Positions 54,772-64,000 of a stretch of 64,000 nucleotides of DNA are shown here, piece after piece; position 1 is the first letter of the stretch; the number at the start of each line of letters is the position of its first letter. Under the pieces are notes generated by a model. It was given only the letters and a program-made list of their open reading frames with translations. It was not told the origin of the DNA and ran no database searches. Source of the DNA: Strigamia acuminata (taxonomy: Eukaryota; Arthropoda; Chilopoda; Geophilomorpha; Linotaeniidae); assembly GCA_949358305.1 (NCBI GenBank), contig OX442317.1, forward strand, positions 11,784,186 to 11,848,185, given 5' to 3'. Both the position numbers and the translations under genes were made by a program.

Positions 54772-55671
54772 ATGACTAACTACAGTAATTCATTCTTAGC
54801 CCAGCAACAGCAGCAGACGTCATTTCAGCCACCGCAGCTGCAGCAGCAGCAGCAGACATCATTTCAGCCACCGCAGCTGCAGCAGCAGCAGCAGACGCTT
54901 CAGCAACAGCAGCCGCAGCAGCAGACGCTTCAGCAACAGCAGCCGCAGCAGCAGACACTTCAGCAACAGCAGCGGACTCAGTTGTATATACAATCCATAC
55001 TGGAGGAGATAAGTCATCAAGAGCAGAAACTGCTTAAGTCACTGAGTTTAAATCAACAGCAGCTACAGGCAATTTCCCAACAGATGACCCAAGATCTTGA
55101 TGGGCTAAATGAACAGCAAATAGCATGTTTTGTAAGGTACGTGTATGGTAGCCATGGACTAGCTGAGCCTGTTAATGATTCCGAAGAGATAGTGGACCAG
55201 CAAACATACATAAATAGTACTATTTATTCGGTAATCAGGGACATCAAGAAAAAAAACAAGTAAGTTGAGTTATTATTATATTTCAGATTTGTTATACTTA
55301 AAATGGTAAATTATTTTTCTTTCAGTTCGAATAGAAATTTTTTTATAATATCTTATAAAATTGAAAATATTCAAAACGTATCGGTAATAGCTGTAAGAGT
55401 TTTCTGGGATAGAAAACTTTTTCTCCTACTCAATGCAGCATTGAAAAATCAGTTCTGGCTGAACACCGCATTCACAGATGGTCAATGTAATATCGTTTGG
55501 AGTGGGGCGGAGGTGGAGTTAGACCAGGGTTTAGACATCATGAAAACAGTCCCAAAATTTCGGGATGTGTACAGAGTAACATTAGACTGTAACGAACGTT
55601 CAGCGGAGGGATTAATTTCCGGATATTTGAACGATTATCATAAATACTATGGCGCTAACTCTGCCATTTAG
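54772..55671 (+). CDS. Glutamine-rich protein, two coding exons, unrecognised
   Basis: ATG 54772 lies 15 bases after an acceptor (TATTTTAG), so a leader intron is likely. Exon 1 (54772-55261) encodes a Gln-rich N-terminus with repeats of TSFQPPQLQQQQQ and TLQQQQPQQQ from mixed CAG/CAA codons, then a helical stretch (YIQSILEEISHQEQKLLKSL). A 64-bp GT-AG intron joins in frame to exon 2 (55326-55671), a folded-looking domain with VSVIAVRVFWDRKLFLLLNA, ALKNQFWLNTAFTDGQCNIV and FRDVYRVTLDCNERSAEGL. The predicted protein has 278 residues. The stop overlaps the start of the next ORF by 23 bases in another frame. I do not recognise the family. Confidence 0.6.
54800..54980 (+). repeat. CAG/CAA-rich coding repeat
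   Basis: Two copies of a 39-bp unit (tcatttcagccaccgcagct...) and three copies of a 30-bp unit (acgcttcagcaacagcagcc...) within exon 1 of the Gln-rich gene. Confidence 0.85.
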
Positions 55672-57316
55672 TGATTTATTTTTGTTGGAGAAACAGGAAA
55701 CATGCTATTACCCTCCGATTTTAAAATTGGATGGTTCGGTAAAAGAAAATACATGTGATAATATTAAAAATTTAAAAACACTGCATGGTCAATTCATTAT
55801 TGAGACTCTTGAGAAAAAGTGTCAATTATTAATTTCAACTTTAAAAGATTTAAAAAGTATACCTGCATTTAAAAAAAAAGAAACATGTGGTAAAAATTTA
55901 AAATTAGAGCCCGTAATAAAGTCAATGAAAAATTCTATTTTTTCCGACTTTATGAAAATTAAATTAGACAAAGATGAAGTTTTATTGACCTCTTGTATGT
56001 GTTATGAAAGTAAGAGTGAGGTATTAAATACCATACTAGAAGACAATTCCAGTATTTCACACATAATATGTGTGGAATGTATTTTATATGCGCAAAAGCT
56101 GGTCAAGGCAGTGAACTCGGACAAATTTATTAGTCATGTTAAAACGGAGCATATATTTTTGTCCCGTCAAAAACAAGTTACAACTAAATTCGGCATGATC
56201 AAGAATCTAAAACCTGTTGATTTGTATGTTTCCAATATTATCATGCATCGACCTCTATTAAAAGGTCGTACGGATGCAACGGTGAAGTATTTGTATTTCA
56301 CCCACTACAGTTATTCTGAAGAAAAGATCTATAATTTTGGATTTAAAAAGGATAGAAATAATACGGAATTTGTATCCGATTCCGAAAATGATACAAAAGT
56401 TAAGTATGTAGAAGACATGCTTCGCTCAGATAACGGATTGGAGAAATACTTCACAGATGGAAACTTGAGATACAATACGTCAGGTTATAATAATGCATAT
56501 ACCATGCAAGATATTGAAAATCCCCCTAATACATCAGATAACATCGCCCAAGAAGATTTAGATGAATTTTGGGGCAATATAAACCCAAGTTACAATTCCG
56601 TGGCACCCTTGCCTCTCAACCATACATTTATGAACAATTCTAGCAATGTACTTCCTGTATCAGGTTATAATAATGCATATACCATGCAAGATATTGAAAA
56701 TCCCCCTAATATATCAGATAACATCGCCCAAGATGTTTTAGATGAATTTTTGGGCAATAAAAACCCAAGTTACAATTCCGTGGCACCCTTGCCTCTCAAC
56801 CATACATTTATGAACAATTCTAGCAATGTACTTCCTGTATCTCCAACTAACGATTATACACACCTCAGTGATGGACCTCTGAATACACAAGATTATAATA
56901 CACCTTTGTTTAATTACACCTCCAACGATGGTGCTACTGATACTGGTATATATGTGCCTGGTGCTACTGATACTGGTATATATGTGCCTGGTGCTACTGA
57001 CCTGAATACACAAGATTATAATACACCTTTGTTTAATCGCACCTCCAATGATGATGCTACTGATACTGATACTGATATACCGTCAATCAACAGTGCCTCT
57101 CGTGATGATATTAAACCTGACAATAAAACCCCTAACAATGATTACCAAATGAGGAAATCATTTGGTCAAGGATGGACACTGTCGTATGTCAGACAATATA
57201 CCTCACCACTCCTACAGCGGCACTTATCTAGGCATCACATTATGCATTCACGAGGGCAACAACAATCCAGTAGTAGACTATCTGTTTTTAGTGTAAATCG
57301 TTATAAACCTTTCTAG
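55649..57316 (+). CDS. Unrecognised 555-codon protein overlapping the Gln-rich ORF
   Basis: An uninterrupted ORF from ATG 55649 to TAG 57314-57316. The N-terminal 240 residues look folded, with a CMC...CVEC cysteine arrangement that could bind zinc (LTSCMCYE and HIICVECILYAQKL) and a segment FISHVKTEHIFLS. Residues about 280-390 hold two nearly perfect 60-residue repeats (GYNNAYTMQDIENPPN.SDNI...PSYNSVAPLPLNHTFMNNS). A Thr/Asp/Asn-rich tail with GATDTGIYVP repeats and a basic C-terminus follow. The start lies within the end of the upstream ORF, in another phase, an arrangement rare in animal genes: either a dicistronic message, a frameshift, a missed intron or viral ancestry. No match to a named family is claimed. 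Confidence 0.55.
   Translation: MALTLPFSDLFLLEKQETCYYPPILKLDGSVKENTCDNIKNLKTLHGQFIIETLEKKCQLLISTLKDLKSIPAFKKKETCGKNLKLEPVIKSMKNSIFSDFMKIKLDKDEVLLTSCMCYESKSEVLNTILEDNSSISHIICVECILYAQKLVKAVNSDKFISHVKTEHIFLSRQKQVTTKFGMIKNLKPVDLYVSNIIMHRPLLKGRTDATVKYLYFTHYSYSEEKIYNFGFKKDRNNTEFVSDSENDTKVKYVEDMLRSDNGLEKYFTDGNLRYNTSGYNNAYTMQDIENPPNTSDNIAQEDLDEFWGNINPSYNSVAPLPLNHTFMNNSSNVLPVSGYNNAYTMQDIENPPNISDNIAQDVLDEFLGNKNPSYNSVAPLPLNHTFMNNSSNVLPVSPTNDYTHLSDGPLNTQDYNTPLFNYTSNDGATDTGIYVPGATDTGIYVPGATDLNTQDYNTPLFNRTSNDDATDTDTDIPSINSASRDDIKPDNKTPNNDYQMRKSFGQGWTLSYVRQYTSPLLQRHLSRHHIMHSRGQQQSSSRLSVFSVNRYKPF
56482..56841 (+). repeat. 180-bp coding tandem duplication
   Basis: tcaggttataataatgcata... at 56482-56661 is repeated at 56662-56841 in frame with few changes. 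Confidence 0.9.
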
Positions 57317-57792
57317 AATACATTATTATATTGTCTATATTTCATGATATAAAAATGGGTTTCGTAGTAATTTTTAGAAATATATATTTTATGCATAAAA
57401 ATGAGTAATAATGAGTATTATTTTAATAATTTTAATTTATAAAAATGATATTTTTTAAAGAACTGGTGTTTTTTTTTAAGAACTGGTGTTGATGTATAAG
57501 TTGTTCAATTTTACTGTGTTGCAATTTTAATGTGTTGACAAGATAAGTCAAATCTAAGTAGAACGCCATCTGATGAGCTATGATGGTACCAATTTTACAC
57601 TTTGCACTTTGCAATTTTCTAGAATGTTAATTCATTTTATAATTAATTATCTCATATATGCTGGATTGAATATTTAATCAAGTTCATGAAATAGTTTAAA
57701 TATTGTGATTTAAGTATTAATTTTGTAAATATCTTGAATATTAAAAACATTAAAATTTAAATACAAAATTAATTTATTGCATGTTCACAAGG

Positions 57793-58005
57793 GTTGTAAA
57801 AGGTTGGAAAATATACTGATGCGCCATGACACACAAACTTAAACACAAACTTAAACATGACCTTACATAAAGTAACATATGTGCACAAGGCGCAATAAAT
57901 TAAGGTTGGAAAAGGTACTGATGCGCCATGGCACACAAAATTAAACACAAACTTAAACATGACCTTACATAAAGATAAGGATAAGTATGGGTAAGGCGCA
58001 ATAAA
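57793..58005 (+). repeat. ~107-bp tandem duplication
   Basis: ggttgtaaaaggttggaaaa-type sequence with actgatgcgccatg.cacac, cttaaacatgaccttacata and aaggcgcaataaatta occurs twice in a row. Confidence 0.85.
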
Positions 58006-58153
58006 TTAATATTTTATTTAATTTTTAAGGTTTTAATTTTTTTTCTAGTTTATTTCTTCAAATGTCCGAACCAGAGAGTACATGCGCCCTACAGAACAGA
58101 CATAGTCACTACACAGCTTGCACTGTACTGGCAAAATTTGAAAGAAATTAATT

Positions 58154-58747
58154 ATGTATGGAAATTAATTAATTGCCACTAATGGTGAAGGATATTCTGA
58201 TCAGGTCCGTTGTCCCTAACCTTCATTCATTCAATGTTGCCTTCTTGCTAAAACCTTAGCGCCGTAGAGTGTCAAAATTTCCAAATAAATAAAAAGAAAA
58301 AGGCACGATTGAGATAAAAAGGGCAAAGGATGAGGATGCAACAACGGACACGATCTGAATCACCTTCACCATTAGTCTGGAAGCTAAAATTACACAGAAT
58401 TTTACAATAAATAGATAACTCAATAGACCATACTTACGATAACATCCTAGGTAAAAAGACAGAGGACCGAAGCCAGAACGCTGCTCTCCGTGCCATGACA
58501 CAGTGCGATCTCGATGTGATGGCCTATAAGTGAAGGAGGAGGTGATTTTAGTGATAAAAATTTTTCCAGTGATTTGTTAATGTTTTACCTTTATTCCCTG
58601 CTTTTAGCAGTGGTGAGAGAAGCAGGTGAGGACTCCAAATTGCCGAGACATCGGGAAACGTTGATCTAGGCTGCCATCTTGCACGCCCGATAGCCAATAC
58701 ACGTGTCGCCACCTATAATTCGAAAGAAAAGTTCAGTTTATCTAACG
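58154..58747 (+). repeat. 594-bp direct duplication, copy 1
   Basis: Matches 58926-59520 in the same orientation at high identity; the copies are separated by 178 bp. The minus strand of both holds a hydrophobic open frame (FIVKFCVILASRLMVKVIQI) of uncertain status. Confidence 0.9.
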
Positions 58748-58925
58748 GTTGAGTAGTTTTAAATTCCTGGTTGCGAAACTCCCATTTTAATGGCGAGTGG
58801 TCATAACATGAGCCTAATTTCATACTCATGAAAGCGCCAAAAAAAGACAAAGAAAAGCTCATTTTAAAACTAAAAAAACGACTTAATTCCGCCAAAAAAA
58901 AATCAAATTTCACAATAAAATAATC

Positions 58926-59520
58926 ATGTATGGAAATTAATTAATTGTCACTAATGGTGAAGGATATTCTGATCGGGTCCGTTGTCCCTAACCTTCATTC
59001 ATTCAATGTTGCCTTTTTGCTCAAACCTTAGCGCCGTAGAGTGTCATAATCTCCAAATAAATAAAAAGAAAAAGGCACGATTAAGATAAAAAGGCTAAAG
59101 GATGAGGATGCAACAACGGACACGATCTGAATCACCTTCACCATTAGTCTGGAAGCTAAAATTACACAGAATTTTACAATAAATAGAGAACTCATTATCC
59201 TAGATAACATCCTAGGTAAAGCGACCCGTGTAGACAGAGGACCGAAGCCATTACGCTGCTCTCTGTGCCATGACACAGTGCGCTCTCATGTGATGGCCTA
59301 TAAGTGAAGGAGGAGGTGATTTTAGTGATGAAACTTTTTCCAGTGATTTGTTAATGTTTTACCTTTATTCCCTGCTTTTAGCGGTGGTGAGAGAAGCAGG
59401 CGAGGACTCCAAATTGCCGAGACGTCGGGAAACGTTGATCTAGGCTGCCATCTTGCACCCCCGATAGCCGATACACGTGTCGCCACCTATAATTCGAAGA
59501 AAAGTTCAGTTTATCTAACG
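58926..59520 (+). repeat. 594-bp direct duplication, copy 2
   Basis: Second copy, with small differences (gatcgggtccg for gatcaggtccg, gacccgtgtag insertion near 59223). Confidence 0.9.
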
Positions 59521-60861
59521 TGTTGCATTGTGCTACACACATTTCTCTACTCGCTTTAATTGTTTTTTCACACAGTTGTGAAATATTATTTAAAACAGCA
59601 AAGATGAGTGAAAAATCATTCAAAATGTGAAAAAAAACAATTCAATACAAGCGAAAAAATGTGAAAACATTTCAAAACGAGCAAATATGAGTGGAAAAAA
59701 CATTGAACAGAAGTGAAAATGTGTGGAAAACATTTAACACCAGCGACAAAATTCAAAACAAGTAAAAATATGTTAATAAACTGTACAAAATGTTTAAAAA
59801 TGATACATATATATATATACTGGGGTTTCATTAAATAGAAAATTTCGTTATTGTTTTGGGTTTTATATGTGGGTATGTTTTTATTTCATTACCGTATATT
59901 ATGAAATATGAGTTTGAAATTTGTTTTATTTTATTTCGTTTTAATAATAATAATTAAGTGAAGTTTATTTTATAGTATTTTGTTTTCTTTTATACACATA
60001 AAATAAATGAATATAATTTCTGTTTGGTTTTGTTTTTACACTAGGTAGGTAGGGGGTATCGTAGAAAATTATATATAGATAATTTACAGAAAAATAAAGT
60101 CATATTTCGACTCTTAAATAAAAATAACCATTGCCTAGCAACTAACGGTACACAAACAAAAGATAATTCAAACATAACATACAGTATGTTAATTAAATAA
60201 CACCAGTTTCAAGTACATAAAAAACTTAAACACAAAGTGCAAACAAGTTTTTGGTCTGAACTTGTTGCAAATGAGACGAGAGAAGAGAAATTAGAATAAT
60301 TTAGAAGTATTCGAATTTTTTTTACTTTATAAATAAGAAAGGAAAAAGATAAGTTAAAATACTTACACAGTTTTAATCTGCAGGTAGTTTGTTCGAGACA
60401 AGAAGATCTGAGACTGCATCGGTTGTCAAGTTTAGCTTGGTTTGAATAGATCTAAAAATAAGTTTAGCTTTTTAATACAATTGTTCGAGGGTAAAGAGAT
60501 TAATAACACGTATCTGATCGACTGCGCCGAGTGGGTCACCGCCGGGGCGAGTCCGTCGACATTGATGATGCTGCGCCAGAAAATCAAACAGAGGCAGAAA
60601 AGACACAACTGAATAAATCGGAAATAAGCGAAAAAACAATTTGTGATGGCGAAAAGTGATGGAAATAGACCCAAAATGGCTTGTAATTCACATAAAATTA
60701 ACCATTTTGGTCTAAAATGGTCTATTTCCTAGAAAAGTCATTTTTACTCTATCCCAAAATGTAATTTTATGCAAAAAAAACTCACTTTATTTTATCTCAA
60801 AAATGCATTTTTGTACGACAAAGTAATTAATTTTATCTCACAATTAAATTTTTTTTCCGAA

Positions 60862-61043
60862 AATGAATAATAAATTCAATGCAATAAATTACATTTTTTT
60901 CCGAAAATAAATAATAATAAATTAAATGCAATAAATTACATTTTTTTCCGAAAATAAATAATAAATTAAATGCAATAAATTACATTTTTTTCCGAAAATA
61001 AATAATAAATTAAATGCAATAAATTAAATTTTTTTCCGAAAAT
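60862..61043 (+). repeat. ~45-bp AT-rich tandem repeat
   Basis: Four units ending in acatttttttccgaaaat with aataaataataaattaaatg between. Confidence 0.85.
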
Positions 61044-61653
61044 TAATTTATTTTCTCTTTTTTGCATTAAAACGTTTTGTATTTAGATTAAAACTTGTGG
61101 GAAACTTGTGGGATTAAAACCTAACTGTTCTAAACTTTGTCACCCTGAAAACAAATTTAAAAATAAATAAATAATAAATAAAAAACAAATAAGGCAATAG
61201 TCCCGATCATTCCCGAGGGTGTTGGCTCTTGCTTCTCACTTTGTGTGTTGCTCACGCCAGTGTACTGGCTAGTTCGGCCTACGATAGGGTTTTTATTCGT
61301 ATTTTACAGTAAAGTGCTAATGAATTCCTTACCTTACTGTGTGGTTTTATTTGATTTTGTCTTGACTCAAACATGCTCTTGTCACTCATACGCTATAATT
61401 AAAATTATTTCTTTGGTGATGTTAAATGCTTGTCAGGATAATTAATGTTGGATAAATTTACCTCTTTTTTCTACATCCTTTGTGTTTGTAACTGCCAGCG
61501 ACGTGTCTTCATTTTAAATCTTCGTCTCGTATGCAATTTACCGACATAACATTAATAAAATCGTTCGGATGTGGAGCCGAGACGTCCGATTCGAGTATTT
61601 TCTGCTAAATACTATAAAATCGCGAAAACAACCGAACTCATCTTTTTCACTGA

Positions 61654-61744
61654 GTTTTTCAGCGGACACACTCAAACTTTCCTCCGTTTTCTTCCCCGGG
61701 TTTTTCAGCGGACTCACTCAAACTTTCCTCCATTTTCTTCCCGA
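61654..61744 (+). repeat. 46-bp tandem duplication
   Basis: gtttttcagcggacacactc...cttccccg is followed by a copy with gactcactc and ccatt changes. Confidence 0.9.
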
Positions 61745-62086
61745 TGTCAGAACATCTGACGTCATACACACATGTGTGGAGCCCTGTGATTGGAGTTTCC
61801 ATCAATAGATAGTAGTCAGCAAAATTATGATTTATACTACACAATGAGGAAAGGCTATGACGTCATTACATCACAATTTCAATCTAGCAGTAAAAGTCAA
61901 CAACGGATGACACTTTAACAAAATGGCTCCCGGTGCTACAAATCATCCAGCACATGCATGAAAATGGGACAGGATAAAGGGTTGAAGTTGATGAAGTAGT
62001 TAATCCATTAACGGTTGAACGGCCAAACAATTGTTTTTTGGTCAAAATAATTGGACTCAAAAAACACTGATTTTCGATGCATAATG

Positions 62087-63531
62087 ACGTTGTATTGGTT
62101 AACTTATTATTTATCAGTTATCGACGGATGACACAAAATCTAAACTACTACAATTTACAAGGAGTTACTCATCGACATCTTTCTGATCATTTATCTGAAC
62201 TGGTGGAAAATACACTGAGCGACCTGCAACAATTTAAAGTACGGTAAGGTTCAAATTAAATTAAAATTTTTCGTGCAAAGACATTTAAACTAAATTTGTT
62301 ATTTTAGTGCGCACCACTTAACCTCGGCATGATCGCGGCGTATTATTATATAAATTACACCACTATTGGTAAGTTTTATTTTGGTTTTTGTATGTAAAGT
62401 TTTGTAATACATTTTTATTTTGTTTTCTAGGTATTCAGCTTATCACTGAATGCAAAGACAAAGATTCGTGGACTAATTGAATCAGCCGCTGAATACGAAA
62501 CCATTCCAATACGACATCATGAAGATTTAGTATTAAAACAACTGACAACACGATTGCCCAACAAGTAAGTTACCCAACTTGAAACTGAACAATCCTAACG
62601 CGAAAACCAATCTGTTACTCCAAGCTCATTTGTCACGAACGCAGCTGTCTGCAGAACTTCAGTCGGACACGGAAGATATCTCAAGCAAAGCCGTGTCGTT
62701 GTTCTCAGTAGTAACGGATGGCTAGCCCCTGCTTTGCCTGCTATGGAGTTGGCGCAGATGGTAACGCAGGCAATGTGCAACAAGGACTTGTATTTGAAGC
62801 AACTGCCTCATTTTACCAACGAAATTGCCAAGACATGCACCGACAAAGTGTGTTATTTAAATTTATTCTTTATATAAATGAGATCAATTTTTTTTTACTT
62901 TTTTGAATGTAGGATGTGGAATCGGTTTTTGATATTATGGAGTTGGAAGATGAAGCTTGTAACAAATTGCTTCAATTAAACGATGCTGCAATGGCCGATG
63001 TTGCTAGGTTCCGCAATCGATATCCAAATATTGAATTAACGTACGAAGTGCAAGACAAAGAATCATTAAAGAGGTATTTATTGAAATAATCATTGAATAT
63101 TTCGGGTAGATTAATAAATTTATTGATTTTTTTTTCTTCATAATTTAGCGGATCCGGTGAATGTTGTTGTTCAATTGGAACGTGAAGATGAAGTCACTGG
63201 CCCAGTCATAGCTCAATTCTTTCCACAGGTAGAAAGCCGTTTTTTATTTTTAAGGATTTATTGTTAATTTTAAATGGATTTGAATTAATTTTTGATTTAT
63301 TTGTTTCAGAAACGAGAAGAAGGTTAGAAGGTTGGTGGGTCGTGATTGGAGATCCGAAAAATAATTCCCTCATCTCAATTAAACGTTTAACACTTCAACA
63401 GAAAGCTAAAGTGAAATTGGACTTTGTTGTATTTCATGAGTGATTCGTACATGGGGTGCGATAAGGAATACAAATTCGCCGTTGATATTCTTGACGCGAA
63501 GCTGAAAATTCAGACAAGTGACAGCGAATAA
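62087..63531 (+). pseudogene. Brr2: Brr2 (SNRNP200) helicase C-terminal pseudogene, introns retained
   Basis: Translation pieces in order match the C-terminal Sec63 region of the U5 snRNP helicase Brr2: [133 protein letters not shown] and the end [24 protein letters not shown] introns persist (62244-62307, 62369-62430 and later ones), so it is a genomic copy, not a retrocopy. Defects: missing blocks after LSDLQQFK, after GLIE, around the RLIQACV position and near APATG, a frameshift before NVVVQLE, an 8-base insertion with stop in KREEG, and a stop after VVFHE. No helicase cassette is in the window. Confidence 0.9.
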
Positions 63532-64000
63532 ATATTACCATAATAAATAAATGAATAAATAAATGAAACATCGTATTAAATCTTTATAACACGTACACAG
63601 AGAGTTTCCTCGGCGCCGCCGATTCGATCGCGAGTTTGGAAAAGGAATTTCTCGCTTTGAAAATCGCCTGTAAATTGGTTGTTCACGGCTAGCCGCACAA
63701 GGTTGAGGAAGCTGTGGCTTTTATTAATTCCGTTTTTGTTCGGGTTAAAATCTATTCTCAATTGCCGTAATTTCGTTATAATCGCCTTTTTTTCGTGGGT
63801 TTTATAATTTTATTCACTTTTAGATTTGTTATTCAAGGCAAACGATTTACTCAGGGAACGATGTGAAAAATATATAATTTTTTTAACCAGTGGTAAATTT
63901 CGCCTTGTTTTGAACTTTTTTCGTGTTGAATTAATAATTTATTGGATAATATAGCTGATGGACGTATTGGAGAACCACCCATTTTCATACGTGCCATTCA
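63532..64000. other. Right edge, with a possible minus-strand exon at 63576-63770
   Basis: The minus strand reads KLRQLRIDFNPNKNGINKSH, SFLNLVRLAVNNQFTGDFQS and EKFLFQTRDRIGGAEETLCV then a stop, with good composition and no ATG. It could be a last exon of a gene starting to the right. The family is not recognised. Confidence 0.3.

Larger units (their letters stand above)
59521..62086. other. Gene-poor stretch with simple and tandem repeats
   Basis: 59600-59800 has degenerate aaaatgtgaaaacattt units. 60862-61043 has four copies of a ~45-bp unit (aaataaattacatttttttc). A minus-strand open piece at 60435-60570 (IINVDGLAPAVTHSAQSIRY) follows an acceptor-like TTTTCTGGCGCAG and could be an isolated exon. 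61654-61744 is a 46-bp duplication. Confidence 0.45.

Noticed and set aside
54776-54958. Minus-strand alanine-rich frame
   Set aside because: It is the antisense reading of CAG repeats in the Gln-rich gene.
61245-61445. Hydrophobic 66-codon plus-strand frame
   Set aside because: Isolated, no conserved features, in a gene-poor AT-rich stretch.

Overview
The window looks like AT-rich arthropod, most likely insect, nuclear DNA. Supporting signs are spliced genes with very short introns (about 50-66 bp), a Scratch-type neural zinc-finger gene, RNA polymerase II and spliceosome genes, insect-style cut-and-paste element remnants and a Ty1/copia retrotransposon. The order is not certain; short introns and composition would fit a beetle. 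No bacterial operon, CRISPR array, rRNA or convincing tRNA was seen.

Layout. 1-5600: a FEM1B-like gene running off the left edge (minus), a five-exon gene for a 439-residue protein with a perfect 11-residue repeat (plus), a BEL/Pao integrase relic and an unrecognised 179-codon gene (minus). 5603-10589: a nearly complete Ty1/copia element on the minus strand with two 211-bp LTRs that look identical, a 5-bp target duplication, a tRNA-iMet primer site and one frame break. 11277-13321: a two-exon Scratch/Snail-family gene with an N-terminal SNAG-like motif; its intron carries a fold-back transposon remnant. 15296-19632 and 35584-38971: two nearly identical copies of one segment, each with a broken mitochondrial uS11 (MRPS11) fragment. 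Between them lie FLAD1-like fragments, hairpins, a 12-bp-period minisatellite, a novel zinc-finger gene (25846-27682) and a 6.7-kb satellite array (27716-34427, 1,023-bp monomers).

39071-64000: an intact RPB3 gene; a four-exon minus-strand gene with a long-inverted-repeat element just upstream; an unrecognised GC-rich ORF (43389-44447); an LTR remnant in degenerate repeats; a TIR element; an Ulp1-like protease gene whose catalytic His position appears to be Arg; two overlapping unrecognised ORFs (54772-57316), the first glutamine-rich; several local duplications; and a decayed C-terminal pseudogene of the Brr2 (SNRNP200) helicase.

The genes do not form a pathway. The main theme is genome dynamics: MITE-like ends buried in a satellite, relics of the same sequences elsewhere in the window, and a duplicated segment on both sides of the array. 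All assignments come from reading translations and splice signals by eye; no database search was run.
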